Shown here: piece by piece, positions 24,668 to 35,600 of the stretch
Position numbering within the stretch: the first letter of the stretch is position 1
Layout of the letters: every line of letters starts with the position of its first letter
DNA from: Hyphomicrobiales bacterium
GTDB taxonomy: Bacteria > Pseudomonadota > Alphaproteobacteria > Rhizobiales > Rhizobiaceae
Length of the DNA stretch: 64,000 nucleotides
Assembly (NCBI GenBank): GCA_002709005.1
Contig: PAPH01000021.1
Coordinates: 62,001 to 126,000 of the forward strand
Direction: 5' to 3'
Notes under the pieces: generated by a model
Seen by the model: the letters and a program-made list of their open reading frames with translations, nothing else
Told to the model about the DNA's origin: nothing
Databases searched by the model: none
Made by a program: the position numbers and the translations under genes

Positions 24668-26077
24668 TCAGGAACCGCCCTCCGCGCGGTAGCCGCCACC
24701 CGCAGCGACACAGAGGGTGATGAAATTCAGTGCCCGCTGCGCCTCGGCGCTCGCCAGCGACAGCCGCGCTTCGAACAGGGACCGCTCGGCATCGAGGACG
24801 TCGAGAAAGGCCGAAGTGCCGCCCTTGTAACTCTCTCGCGCCAGATCCGCAGCTTCCGAGTAAGCATTTGCCGATTGACGCAGCGCCTCGACCTGGCGCG
24901 TCTGGCGCTGCCACGCGACCAGGGCATTTTCAACTTCCTGGGCGCCGTTGAGCACACTGTCCTTCCAGGCGAGATACTGCTCTCGCGCCTCGCTCTCGGC
25001 GAGCCTGACCTTGGCCTCGCGCGCTCCGCCATCGAAGATCGGGATGTCGGCCACCGGTCCGAAGGACCAGGTGAGCAACTGGCTGGAGCCGCCGGTCGCC
25101 GCAGCCGCGACGGTTGCCGCCAGAGAGCCGCTCAGTGTGAGGCTCGGGTAGAGATCGGCGGCCGCGACACCGATCGATGCGCTCTTGGAGGCCAACTGCC
25201 GCTCCGCCGAACGGATATCCGGCCGGTTGCGCAAGAGGTCCGCTGGTATGCCGCTCGAAGGCTGGAAGCGCGCCGCCGGGATGCGCGCACCTTTCCTGAC
25301 CTCCTTGAGAAAGGCACCCGGCTGCTGCCCCGTCAGATAGGCGATCCGGTTGGCCGACTGATAGAAAGAAACCTCGTAGCCGGGCAACGACGCCTCGGCG
25401 GCTTTCAGGGCGGCGAGCGTCTGCGCGACCTGCAGACCGCTCGACAATCCGATCGCCTGTTGCTCGCGCACCAGCGAAAGGGTTTCGCGACGCGAGGCGA
25501 TCGTCTCGCGCGCAATCGCCGCCTGCGCCTGGTAGAGGCGCAAATTGACGTATTCCGTCGTGATTTCCGAAAGCAGGGTCAGCCGCGCGGTATCGGCATC
25601 GGCGAAGGATGCGTCGAGGCTCGCGAGCGATGCCTCGCGGTTCCGGCGGTACTTGCCCCAGATATCGAGAAGCCAGGAGACGTCGAGCGAAGTGCTGTTT
25701 GTCACTTGCCGCTCGTTGCTGGAGGCGCCGGACGATTCGCCGGTCGTGCCTTCGACCTTGCTGGAGGACGAGCCCGACAGGCTGGGGACCGTATCCGACT
25801 GCGCTATGTCCACATTGGCCCGAGCCTGGGCGATCCGCTCCAGCGCCTGTCCGATATCGAGGTTTCCGTCCAGCCCCGAACCGACGATCCGGTCCAGCAA
25901 CGGATCCCTGAAAGCGTGCCACCACCCGGTCTCCGGGCTAATCGGGCTGCCTTTGGCGGAGGCAGCGATATAGGACGCGTTCAGCGCGATGGCCGGCGGC
26001 GCGTAATCCGGCCCCACCGTGCACCCGGCAACCGAAGCCGACAGCACCAGCGCGATCACTCTTGTTTGAAAGTTCAT
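24668..26077 (-). CDS. RND outer-membrane factor lipoprotein (NodT family)
   Basis: A 469-residue TolC-like channel. The N-terminus has a lipoprotein signal with lipobox ASVAGC and the family start TVGPDYAPP. Two OEP repeats follow, with IPADLLRNRPDIRSAERQLAS and YPSLTLSGSLAAT typical of NodT/OprM proteins. It is encoded 54 bases downstream of the RND pump and completes a three-part efflux system spanning both membranes. Confidence 0.92.
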   Translation of the reverse strand: MNFQTRVIALVLSASVAGCTVGPDYAPPAIALNASYIAASAKGSPISPETGWWHAFRDPLLDRIVGSGLDGNLDIGQALERIAQARANVDIAQSDTVPSLSGSSSSKVEGTTGESSGASSNERQVTNSTSLDVSWLLDIWGKYRRNREASLASLDASFADADTARLTLLSEITTEYVNLRLYQAQAAIARETIASRRETLSLVREQQAIGLSSGLQVAQTLAALKAAEASLPGYEVSFYQSANRIAYLTGQQPGAFLKEVRKGARIPAARFQPSSGIPADLLRNRPDIRSAERQLASKSASIGVAAADLYPSLTLSGSLAATVAAAATGGSSQLLTWSFGPVADIPIFDGGAREAKVRLAESEAREQYLAWKDSVLNGAQEVENALVAWQRQTRQVEALRQSANAYSEAADLARESYKGGTSAFLDVLDAERSLFEARLSLASAEAQRALNFITLCVAAGGGYRAEGGS

Positions 26078-26131
26078 TCTCTCACCCGCCTTGGTATTGA
26101 AGTGTGATCGACAAGAAACCGGACTGCGGCT

Positions 26132-29100
26132 TTAATGCCCCCGCTTCGACCAGAGCCGGAGCGCGAAGCGTTCGAAGTCATCGATGAAGGTAAAGACCAT
26201 CGGAATGACCAGCAGGCTCAGCAGCGTTGACGTGATCAGCCCGCCGATCACCACGACGCCCATCGGCTGACGGAAGCTCGGGTCGCCGTCGACCAGACTG
26301 AGCGCTGCAGGAAGCATCCCCCCGGCCATGGCGATGGTCGTCATCAGGATGGGGCGCGACCGCTTATGACAGGCGTCGATCAGGGCGTCGATCCGCTCCA
26401 TCCCGCCACGGCGGGCTTCGATCGCATACTCCACCAGCAGGATCGAGTTCTTCGACACGATCCCCATCAGGAGCAGCAGGCCGATGACCGCAGGCATCGA
26501 GAAGCTGGTGCCGGACAGGACGAGCGGCATGAGCGCACCGCCCAGTGCCAGTGGCAGGGCCATCAGGATCGTCAGCGGCTGCAGGAAATCATGGAACAGC
26601 AGCACAAGGACGGCGTAGACGCAGAAGATCCCGATCGCCATCGCCGTGGCGAAACTCGTGAAGAGTTCGCTCTGCCGCTTCAGATCGCCCTGCTCGATGA
26701 AGGTCACCCCGTTCGGCAGGTTCTGGTAAGCCGACAATTCCTTTGCGTCCGCCAGCACATCCGAAAGGTTGCGGCCGTTCAGCTCGATGGTGATCGATAT
26801 GTTGCGCGACCGATCGAGCCTGTTGATCTTGCTGGGGCTGGAGCCGATCGAAATATCGGCGATCGTTCCGAGCGCCACCTGTCCGTCGGTTGCCGACACG
26901 GGAATGAGCGAAATCTCGTCGATGGACTTGCGATTGTCGGTCGAAAGCATCGCCCGGATAGGTATCTGGCGCTCCGGCAGGTTGAGCTGGGACAACGCCG
27001 AATCATAAGCGCCCGCGGTTGCGAGCCGAACCGCGTCGGCGATGGCCTCCGAGGTCACGCCGAGGGAGGCTGCGCGCGCGAGATCGGGACGAATGACGAC
27101 TTCCGGAGATTGCAGGGAAGCCGAGGAGGTGACGTTGCCGATACCCGGAATCGTCCGCACGGCAGTTTCGAGATTGTCTGCGGCCTCCTGCAGGGCGGTG
27201 GCATCGTCGCCGGCCAGGGTGAGCTGCAACTCCGTACCGTTGCCGCCCGAGCCAACCTCGATGCGAACGCCGGGAATCGCCTCCAGCGCCTCGCGCAGGT
27301 CAGCTTCGATGTCGGACTGGGTCACGGCCCGGTCGTCGATCGGCGTCAGGTCGACCACCAGGGTCGACGAGGTGACGGAACTGGTGCTGCCGCCGCCGCT
27401 CGGCCCGCCACCGGTCGAGGCGCTTCCCGAAGCCTGGAAGACCGAGCGGACGTTATTGACCCCTTCGATGATCTGGCTGGCCCTGAGGGCGACGTCGTCG
27501 GTCTGGTCGAGCGTCGATCCGGGTGGCGTGGTAATCGTGACCTGCGTCTGGCTGTCGTCGGAGGCGGGAAAGAAGCCCGTCGAAAGCTGGCCGACAATGG
27601 CATAGGTGGCGATGAAGAAGATCACCACGGCCGTGAACGGGATCCAGCGATGGCGCAGCGAGCCGCGGACGACGGCGAGATAGGCGCGCATGATCCGCCC
27701 GTCTTCGCCCGAATGGTTTCCGGAGGCGCTCATCATGTAGGCGGCCATCATCGGCGTGACCAGCCGGGCGACGAGAAGCGAGAAGAGCACCGCCACCGAC
27801 GCGGTAATGCCGAACTGCTTGAAAATGATCCCCGGTATGCCGCCCATGAAGGCGGTAGGCAGGAAGACCGCGACAAGCGCCATCGACGTCGCGATCACCG
27901 CCAGCCCGATCTCGTCCGCCGCCTCCATCGCCGCATCGAACGGCTTCTTGCCCATGTTGAGATGCCGCTCGATGTTTTCCACCTCGACGATCGCGTCGTC
28001 GACCAGGATGCCCACTACCAGCGACAGGGCGAGCAGCGTGACGGTGTTGAGCGAGTAGCCGAGATAGTCCATCACCAGGAAGGTGGGGATGATCGACAGC
28101 GGCAATGCGATCGCCGCAAGCAGCGTGGCGCGCCAGTCGAAGAGGAACAGGAAGACCACGACGATGGCGATCAACGCGCCTTCATAGAGCATGTGCATGG
28201 AGGCTTCGTAGTTCTGTTCGGTCGGCAGGATCGTGTTGTAGGCTTCCTCGATCTTCACCTGCGGGTTGGCGCTCGCGAACTCGGTCATGGCCTCACGGAC
28301 CGATTCCGTCACGGCGAGGTCCGAGTATCCCTTCGAGCGCTTGATCTGGGCGGCGATGACCGGATTGCCGTTGAGATAGGCCAGGGAGGAGCGGTCTGCG
28401 TGGGTATCGACAACATCGCCGATCTCGTCGAGCCGTACCCAGCCGCCATTGGACAGGGGGATCGGGATTTCACGGAGTTCCGCGACGGTATCGACGGCCG
28501 CCAGGGTGCGGACCGACTGGGAGTTTCCGTTGATCTCGCCTTCGCCGCCGGACAGGTCGGACTGGACCTGATCGATACGCTGGTTGATTACATCGACCCC
28601 GACGCCGAGACCGGTCAGAAGGTCCTCGTTGAGTTCGATACGGATTTCACGGTCGATGCCGCCAAGCCGGCCGAGCTCGCCAACGCCATCGACCTTCATG
28701 ATGGCGCGTTCCATGTCGTTGTCGATGAACCAGCTCAGTTCGGCCTCATCGAGCTTGTCCGAACTGACGACATAGGTGATGAGCGGCGAGCCGTTGAGAT
28801 TGACCTTGGAGACGGTGGGCGCATCCATCTCGTCCGGCAGGTCGGAGCGGGCTTCGTCCACCGCGTTCGAGACCTCGTCGAGGGCGGTCTGCGGCTCCTT
28901 GCCGACCTGGAAAGCGACGGAGATGGTGACCGAGCCGTCCGTTATCGTCGTCGTGACCGAATCCAGCATCGACATGCCGGTCAACTGGTCCTCGATCTTT
29001 CTGGCGACCTCCGTCTCGAGCTGCGCCGCGGCGGCGCCCTCAAGGCTGGCGCTGATCTGGATCGTCGGCAGGTCCATATCCGGGAAATTCTGCACGTCCA

Positions 29101-29194
29101 GCCTGTGGAAGGCCATCAGCCCGGTAATCGTCAGCAGGACAAAGGCGAGGATGGGCGGAACCGGATTGCGGATGGCCCAGGCGGAAAAATTCAT
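26132..29194 (-). CDS. RND multidrug efflux pump inner-membrane subunit
   Basis: A 1020-residue RND transporter, near the usual 1030. It opens with WAIRNPVPPILAFVLLTITG, and the proton-relay helix 4 reads LSLVVGILVDDAIVEVENIERH with the essential paired aspartates. GTSFSMPAVIGLLLLMGIVSKNSILLVEYA marks helices 10-11. The periplasmic loops are complete. It resembles the MdtC/MexF-like hydrophobe-amphiphile group (HAE1). The start overlaps the adaptor stop by 4 bases. Control by the divergent OmpR-type system is likely. Confidence 0.94.
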   Translation of the reverse strand: MNFSAWAIRNPVPPILAFVLLTITGLMAFHRLDVQNFPDMDLPTIQISASLEGAAAAQLETEVARKIEDQLTGMSMLDSVTTTITDGSVTISVAFQVGKEPQTALDEVSNAVDEARSDLPDEMDAPTVSKVNLNGSPLITYVVSSDKLDEAELSWFIDNDMERAIMKVDGVGELGRLGGIDREIRIELNEDLLTGLGVGVDVINQRIDQVQSDLSGGEGEINGNSQSVRTLAAVDTVAELREIPIPLSNGGWVRLDEIGDVVDTHADRSSLAYLNGNPVIAAQIKRSKGYSDLAVTESVREAMTEFASANPQVKIEEAYNTILPTEQNYEASMHMLYEGALIAIVVVFLFLFDWRATLLAAIALPLSIIPTFLVMDYLGYSLNTVTLLALSLVVGILVDDAIVEVENIERHLNMGKKPFDAAMEAADEIGLAVIATSMALVAVFLPTAFMGGIPGIIFKQFGITASVAVLFSLLVARLVTPMMAAYMMSASGNHSGEDGRIMRAYLAVVRGSLRHRWIPFTAVVIFFIATYAIVGQLSTGFFPASDDSQTQVTITTPPGSTLDQTDDVALRASQIIEGVNNVRSVFQASGSASTGGGPSGGGSTSSVTSSTLVVDLTPIDDRAVTQSDIEADLREALEAIPGVRIEVGSGGNGTELQLTLAGDDATALQEAADNLETAVRTIPGIGNVTSSASLQSPEVVIRPDLARAASLGVTSEAIADAVRLATAGAYDSALSQLNLPERQIPIRAMLSTDNRKSIDEISLIPVSATDGQVALGTIADISIGSSPSKINRLDRSRNISITIELNGRNLSDVLADAKELSAYQNLPNGVTFIEQGDLKRQSELFTSFATAMAIGIFCVYAVLVLLFHDFLQPLTILMALPLALGGALMPLVLSGTSFSMPAVIGLLLLMGIVSKNSILLVEYAIEARRGGMERIDALIDACHKRSRPILMTTIAMAGGMLPAALSLVDGDPSFRQPMGVVVIGGLITSTLLSLLVIPMVFTFIDDFERFALRLWSKRGH

Positions 29195-30333
29195 TGCCCG
29201 GCATCCTTTTCGCTCGATTTCGCAGCCTCATCCGCCTCGCTGGCGGACACAAGACGCACCACGGATCCGTCGGCCAGGAAGGCGCCGCCTGCCTTGACCA
29301 GCGTCTCCTTGCCTTCGAGGCCCGAAGTGATCTCGACGCGATCGCCTTTCCGCCGCCCGGTCTCGACCCGCTTTCGGCTGACGGTCGGCGGTGAGCCGTC
29401 CTCAATCACGTAGACATAGGAGAACCCGTCGCGCAGCGTGATGGCGGAACTCGGCACATTGATCGCCGCGCTGGTCCCGACATCGAAATAGCCACTGACG
29501 AAGATGCCGGTTTTGGGACTGGGATGGTCGCCATCAGGTGGAACGAGCGAGACATAGGCCGTCACCCGACCGGTTTTTTCGGATGCGGTCGGCGCGATCT
29601 TGCGCACCGTGCCCTCGACATCGCCGATGGGTGTGGGGATGACGGCGCGAGTGCCTTCGCTGACATGGCGCAACTGCTTGAGCGGGATTTCCGCCTGCCA
29701 TTCGATCCGGCTCTGGCGGATCAGCTTGAACAGTTCGTCACCGGTCGCAACGACGTCACCCAGCGAGGCCGAGCGGGAAGAAATGATCCCGTCATCGACC
29801 GCCAGTATCCGCGTATGTTCAAGATCGACGCGCGAGGAGGCAAGCGCCGCCTCGGCCGAATCCAGATCCGCCTGGGCTTTCCGTTCAGCCACCAGATATT
29901 CGGTGATCTGCTGGTCCGTCGTCGCGCCCGAGCCCTTGAGTTTCCGCGCCCGGTCGCCGTTGGCCTTTGCCTCCTCGAGCGCTGCGCGGGCGGATTCGAG
30001 ATCGGCTTCGCGCTGTTGCACTTCGCTTTCTATCTTGTCGCTGGAAAGGTCCGCCAGTTCTTGCCCGGCCTTCACCGTATCGCCTACTTCGCCATTGACG
30101 GATGTGATGCGCTGCCCCGAAATCTCCGCCGAAATGACGGCTTCCTGCCATGCGGCAAGCCAGCCATTGGCCGGAACGGTTTCCACCCAGTCGTCCCTGG
30201 TCGGGCTGATTGCTTCCACCGTCAGCGCGGCGGCGGCGGACGAACCGGCGCCATCGTCGTTCATCTCTTGCGCGAAGGACGCGCAGGGGCAAAGGAGTAT
30301 CAGCAAAACCAAGGCTCGGAAGAATATCTGCAT
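29191..30333 (-). CDS. RND periplasmic adaptor (membrane fusion protein)
   Basis: A 380-residue HlyD/AcrA-type adaptor. A signal peptide (LVLLILLCPCASFAQE) is followed by the lipoyl half-motif GQRITSVNGEVGDTVKAGQELADL. A coiled-coil hairpin lies at about residues 95-170 (IESEVQQREADLESARAALEEAKAN), and the second lipoyl half and beta-barrel domains follow. The cysteines in the hydrophobic core are not in a lipobox, so cleavage by signal peptidase I is expected. First gene of the efflux operon; 162 bases separate it from the divergent response regulator. Confidence 0.92.
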   Translation of the reverse strand: MQIFFRALVLLILLCPCASFAQEMNDDGAGSSAAAALTVEAISPTRDDWVETVPANGWLAAWQEAVISAEISGQRITSVNGEVGDTVKAGQELADLSSDKIESEVQQREADLESARAALEEAKANGDRARKLKGSGATTDQQITEYLVAERKAQADLDSAEAALASSRVDLEHTRILAVDDGIISSRSASLGDVVATGDELFKLIRQSRIEWQAEIPLKQLRHVSEGTRAVIPTPIGDVEGTVRKIAPTASEKTGRVTAYVSLVPPDGDHPSPKTGIFVSGYFDVGTSAAINVPSSAITLRDGFSYVYVIEDGSPPTVSRKRVETGRRKGDRVEITSGLEGKETLVKAGGAFLADGSVVRLVSASEADEAAKSSEKDAGQ

Positions 30334-30495
30334 GGCGGGAAGGATCTCTTCGGGTTGACGCCCCGGTCGGCGGGACCGGTTGGGACATTTCCTAGCGCGG
30401 TTGCCTGTTAAGATGTGTCAAGCTGGGTAAACTTGGGAAAATCCGGTCGTCTGACTGCCCGGAGTGATCTAGAAGAAGCGCCAGGAGGCTATCGG

Positions 30496-31179
30496 ATGGC
30501 GAATGTTCTGCTCGTTGACGACGATGTCGATCTCGGCAAGCTCATATCCGAATACCTGACGGAAGAAGGCTTCAACGTCTTTCACCAGGTAAACGGCCGG
30601 GACGTGCTCGCCATCGTCGCGGAGCACCGGATCGACGTCATCATCCTCGACATCATGCTGCCGGGAATGAACGGCATCGAGATCCTGCGCCGCATTCGCC
30701 GCGTCGACACCATTCCCGTCCTGATGATGACCGCGCGCGGCGACGAGGTCGACCGGATCGTCGGGCTCGATCTCGGCGCCGACGACTATATCGCCAAGCC
30801 CTGCTCTCCCGGAGAGCTCGCCGCACGTCTTCGCGCCATCCTTCGTCGGACCATGAGTTCGCGTGTCGGTGCCGCCGATACGATCGAAGTCGGCGACCTG
30901 CTCATCGATCCGAGAGGCCGCAAGGCCCTGTGGAAGGGCACCATGCTCGCCTTAACCGGAGCGGAGTTCAACCTGATGGAAGCCCTCGCCTCGCGCGCCG
31001 GACAGGTCGTCAGCCGCGGCGAGCTCTGCGAGCTCGGGCTCGGAAGGCCGCTGACGCGCTTCGAACGCACCATCGACGTGCACATGTCCTCGATCCGCCA
31101 GAAGATGGGGCTGCTCGAAGACGGACGCTCTCCCATCGTCAATGTTCGCGGTCAGGGCTACCAACTGGTAACGGGGTAG
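30496..31179 (+). CDS. OmpR-family response regulator
   Basis: A 227-residue two-domain response regulator. The receiver has the acidic pair in VLLVDDDVDLG, the phospho-acceptor aspartate in VIILDIMLPGMNG, the conserved Thr in MMTARGDEVDR and the lysine in IAKPCSPGEL. The C-terminal winged helix carries LTGAEFNLMEALASRAGQVVSR and the recognition region TRFERTIDVHMSSIRQKMG. The ATG at 30496 has a CAGGAGG site; the longer upstream frame is rejected. It is divergent from the RND operon and 3 bases before the kinase gene. Confidence 0.94.
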   Translation: MANVLLVDDDVDLGKLISEYLTEEGFNVFHQVNGRDVLAIVAEHRIDVIILDIMLPGMNGIEILRRIRRVDTIPVLMMTARGDEVDRIVGLDLGADDYIAKPCSPGELAARLRAILRRTMSSRVGAADTIEVGDLLIDPRGRKALWKGTMLALTGAEFNLMEALASRAGQVVSRGELCELGLGRPLTRFERTIDVHMSSIRQKMGLLEDGRSPIVNVRGQGYQLVTG

Positions 31180-31182
31180 CCG

Positions 31183-32430
31183 ATGCTTGCACGGTTCTTC
31201 AGCTATATCCTCGGCGCCATCATTCTCAACATGGTTCTGGTGTTGGCGCTGGTCCTGCTGCTCGACCTGCCTCCGCCAGGGAACAGGCAAGCAATCGGTG
31301 CTCAACCCTATCTCCTCGAGCTCCTGAAAAAGGCGCATGATCAGGGAATGGACGTGACGGCACTTGAGCCGGTGGCGATCTCCGGGGATCCCTCGGTCAA
31401 GTTCACCATCCGGCATGTTCCGCCACAAGACGAAGCCTGCAACGCGGACCAGACGATCGCCATCCTGAACGGCAACGATTGCCTTGTCATCGACATGATC
31501 GCACCGTTCTCTCGGTGGTTCTCCCGGTTCGAACCCGTCATCCTGCCGCTGGCCATCGGCTTTCTCGTCAGCATTCTTGCCGCGTTGCTGCTCGCAAAAC
31601 GGTTCCTGCAACCGATGCAAGTGATCGCAGACGGGCTCGACCAGCTCGCGGCGGGGCGGTTTGACCAGCGTGTCTCGGGGCGGTTGAGTCGTTCCGACCG
31701 GGCTTTCAGAAAACTCGGCGCGCATGTCGATGAGGCATCAGAGCGCCTCCAACGGCTTAACAGCGAGCGCGAACGGCTGTTTCACGACATCTCGCATGAA
31801 ATCCGTTCACCGCTCGCGCGCCTGCAGGTGGCGCTCGGGATCGTTCGCCGATCGCCTGCCCGCATCGATGGCCTGCTTCCGCAGCTTGAAGCGGACATCG
31901 AGAAGATGGACAGGTTGGTCGACGAGATCCTGATGCTTGCCCGGATCGACCAAAGCGGCCATCAGCCGATGGACTTTGCACCAATCGATCTGCTCGATAT
32001 CCTCGACCCGATCATCGCCGATGCCAATTTCGAGGGTGCCGAGCGTTCGGTCACCTGTCGCTATGAAGGGATAGACGGGATTCACATCAAGGGATCCACG
32101 GAGCTCATCCATCGAGCGCTGGAGAACCTCATTCGCAACGCGATGCGGCATACGGAGGAAGGCACGGAAGTCGTGGTGGCGGGTCGCGAAGACGGCGGCA
32201 CCTATTCCATATCGGTTCGAGACCATGGACCCGGCGTCGCCGAAGATGACCTGATCCACCTTACCGAACCGTTTTACAAGGCAAGCTCGCATCCGCGTTC
32301 AGGCGCAGGACTTGGTTTGGCGATCGCACTTCATGCAGCCCAGCTGCATCACGGCTCGATTACGATTTCGAACGGGCCAAATGGTGGATTGAGTGTATGC
32401 CTCACTCTCCCCAAAGGGATCGCCGATTGA
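31183..32430 (+). CDS. Sensor histidine kinase (CpxA/QseC-like)
   Basis: A 415-residue membrane kinase. Helix 1 covers about residues 9-27, a periplasmic sensor of about 90 residues follows with two cysteines (EACNADQTIAILNGNDC) that could form a disulfide, and helix 2 is at about 122-143. HAMP and DHp domains follow with the phospho-histidine box FHDISHEIRSPLARL. The ATPase domain has the N box in ALENLIRNAMRHTEEG, DHGPGV and GAGLGLAIALHAAQLHHG. It phosphorylates the regulator encoded just upstream and probably senses envelope or drug stress. Confidence 0.93.
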   Translation: MLARFFSYILGAIILNMVLVLALVLLLDLPPPGNRQAIGAQPYLLELLKKAHDQGMDVTALEPVAISGDPSVKFTIRHVPPQDEACNADQTIAILNGNDCLVIDMIAPFSRWFSRFEPVILPLAIGFLVSILAALLLAKRFLQPMQVIADGLDQLAAGRFDQRVSGRLSRSDRAFRKLGAHVDEASERLQRLNSERERLFHDISHEIRSPLARLQVALGIVRRSPARIDGLLPQLEADIEKMDRLVDEILMLARIDQSGHQPMDFAPIDLLDILDPIIADANFEGAERSVTCRYEGIDGIHIKGSTELIHRALENLIRNAMRHTEEGTEVVVAGREDGGTYSISVRDHGPGVAEDDLIHLTEPFYKASSHPRSGAGLGLAIALHAAQLHHGSITISNGPNGGLSVCLTLPKGIAD

Positions 32431-32640
32431 TTCAATAACTGAAGACTGTTTCGCCCGCCCGTCTGCTCGCGGCGCGTGAGGCCATCCAAGCACCGACACC
32501 ACGAGTACCCTCGAAAGAGCTACGATCGAGCGTCATAACTGACCTTGAGGTCGCCGGTTCGATTTCCTCAAAGCAATTGCACTCGTGCACGACCCATGAG
32601 CTCATTCATACGTCAGCGTCGGGTGATGCGCCTATTGCGG

Positions 32641-35600
32641 TTAGTATCGGATATTGAGACGAGCGCCGAGTGTGTGATCAGTCTGCCGCTCATCATCAAA
32701 CCCGCCTCGGTAATCGAAGTTGATATTGAAGTCCGGACTGATCTGCCAGTCGAGCGAAAGTCCGACAACAAGTCTGTCGGACTTTTCCGTATCCAGATCG
32801 ATTTCGTATGGCAGAGAACCGCCCGCCGAATAGGTGACCACGGCGCTCGAGCCGCCAGCGAAATCATGTTCATATTCGGCGCGGACGCCCGGAGATATCA
32901 CACCCCAGGCGGTTTCGAACGAACGGCTGGCACGCAGACCGACGATACCCGACATCGTATCGACAAGCTGGTCATCATAGGTCAGGGCGTAGGCCCCGCT
33001 CCCCTGTTCCGAGAACCCGTCCAGCCAGGATCTCGAGACAGCGATTTCCCCATAGGGTGCGATCAGCCAGGTATCTGTCCGGAACTCGTAGGTGGCTTTG
33101 AGGGAGGCAAAGAGCTGCGAGCCGCCGCGGCTACCCAGCGCGTAGGTATCGTTTGCAGCCACGAAACGACGGGAGTCCAGATCCATCCAGCTTCCGCCAA
33201 TCAGGCCATCGAGAAACAAACTGGGTGCTGGATTGTAACTTCCATAGGCCGCGGCAGAGATAGCAAGGGCTCGGCTTTCGGTCCCCTCGGTGCCGATTTC
33301 GGCCCGGTCGCGGCCGAAACCAACGCCAAGACCGCCAACAAAAGTGTCATTGAACCGGTAATCCAATCCGGACGACATGCCCACCAATGTGTGATCCAGG
33401 TCGAGCCCGCCACTGTCGCTTTCGCCGAAGTTGACGAAACCGCTGGCCCAGAATGCGAAAGCTCCATATTCCGGAGCGGAGCCAGGGGATTTCAGCGCAT
33501 CGTTCGCGGATGAGCGCTTCAGATCTTCGCTGCCCGGCGCGCCTTTCCCCACGGCGTATGGTTGCGCATAGCCGGCTGTTCGGCTCGTTTCGGCGACGTC
33601 ACTCTCGATGCCGCCTGCCGAACCTGTCGACGCGCTGTTCGGCATGAGCGCCATACGGACATTGACGCTTCCAGCATGGCGTCCGCTTTCGGTGTGCAGT
33701 TGCTCCAGGCGCCTGTGAAAGTTGGTGATCTGGGTGCGGGCGAAGCGCCTCACGGTATCGGCTTGCTCATCGAGCAATCCGATCAGTTGCTCGTCGCCCG
33801 TCGGATCGAGATAGGTCACCACGTTCACTGTCAGGGTACCGGCCTTCAGCCCGGCAGGCCCGGTCAGCGCGAACCCCACCCGGGCGGCGCCCTGGAAAAT
33901 CTCTTGCGGCGTGAATGTCAGATCGTAGGTCCCGTTCGATCCGGATATTGTTGCCATTCCCCCGTCGGCAGGTGAAATCGAGGTTATCGCCGCACCCGTA
34001 AACGGTCCGCCTGCCACATTGCTGATCCGTACCGTGACGGGGCGATCCTGCAATGTTTCGGCCGTCAGGGCGTAGTCCCCTTGGCCCGGCTCGACGACAA
34101 TAGCGATGCGACCGGATGCGGAGGAGCCGAATGGCAGATCGATCACGTATTCGAAGGAGGTGGCATTCGCCCCAGCCGGCTCAGGCGTGTAGTCGATGCT
34201 CAGATTACGTACGCTGGCGGTCCCGGAATCCGGCGCCCGTGTAATCCGCAGCGCGGTGAAGGGACCACCTGTGATGAGGGCGGTGGGCGTGAAGGTTACT
34301 TCGTTTTGGGAAACGATCCGGCCGGTGATGTCCGGCGCCTTGCCCGCGACCTGGAAGTTGAAAGTGACCGGGGCGGAGTCGCCGCCGGGACCGTAGGCGA
34401 CCACCGTGACAGTATCGGTTCCCATGAAATCGGAACGGGGCGTGTAGGCGAGAATGAAAGTCTCGCTGCTGGCCGAACGCGTCGAAATGGTCTGCCGCGA
34501 TGTCGCCGCCGAGCTGCTCGAATCAATCAGGGCATCACCGTACCGTGCGTTGGCAGTGATACGGAAACCGTTGACGACACCCTGGGTTCGCGCCCCCAGA
34601 TCAATCGTGACTGTTGCTGATCCCTCCCCGCTCGCCGGTGGCACAATCACGGAACCGTCTGGTTCTTCCATGGTCGGAGCAGGCGGCGCGCCGACCGTCA
34701 GCAAGACAGTCGCGGCTGCGGAGGCTCCCCCGGGGCCGATCGCCTGGTAGTCGAACTCGTCGGCCCCGTAATAGCCGGGATCGGGGGTATAGGTCACGGC
34801 GGCACCGGAAATCTCGACCGCTCCGTGGGCCGGCAGAACCGTGACTGCAATCTGGTCGAAACTTCCGAGGATCGCGCTGCCGAGATCGATGGTCACCGCC
34901 GTCTCGTAAGGGACGGCTTCGCTACGCGCTGAAGCCAGCGGCGGTGGAGGCGGCGCGACTGTGACGGTGACGGAAGCGGGAGCGGAAGTGCCGCCCGCGT
35001 TCGTTGCGGTATATGTGAAAGTGTCCTTGCCGATGAAGTCGGTTTCCGGTGTGTAAGTGATGGAGGTTCCCGCGACCGTTGCCATGCCGTGTGCGGGCGG
35101 ACTTGCGATCGCGACACTCGTTGCAGCTCCCCCGCTCAGGTTCAGCGCGACGGGGTTGCTGTTGGAATTGCGGTCCACGGTGATACTGACGGCGCCCGCC
35201 ACGGGTTCGTTCGAACTGACCGCAATGGTGAAGGCAGCCTCGGCGGATGTTCCTCCGTCATTTGTCGCTGTGTAGGTAAAGGAATCGGGACCGAAATAAC
35301 CCGCGTCTGGCGTGTAGAGGAAGTTCAATCCGGAAACCAAGAGGGTCCCGTGCTGGGGCGGTGTGACGACCGCTATGCTGTCTGTCTGTCCGCCGGACAG
35401 CAAGGGCGCAAGGATGCTTGCACCGCTGTCGCGCAGGACGGCCACCGACGCGTTGCCGGCGACAGGAAATTGCGGAGTCACGTTGATCGAAACCGTTGCC
35501 GGCGACGAAGGGCCATCACCGTTGATCGCCCTGTAGGTGAACGAATCCGGTCCTGTGTAGCCGGCGTTCGGCGTGTAGGTCATCACCGTCCCTTCGGCGA

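Noticed and set aside
26366-29413. A plus-strand open frame of about 1015 codons opposite the RND pump
   Set aside because: It is a His/Arg/Asp-rich shadow of the antisense RND gene without domains or a ribosome binding site.
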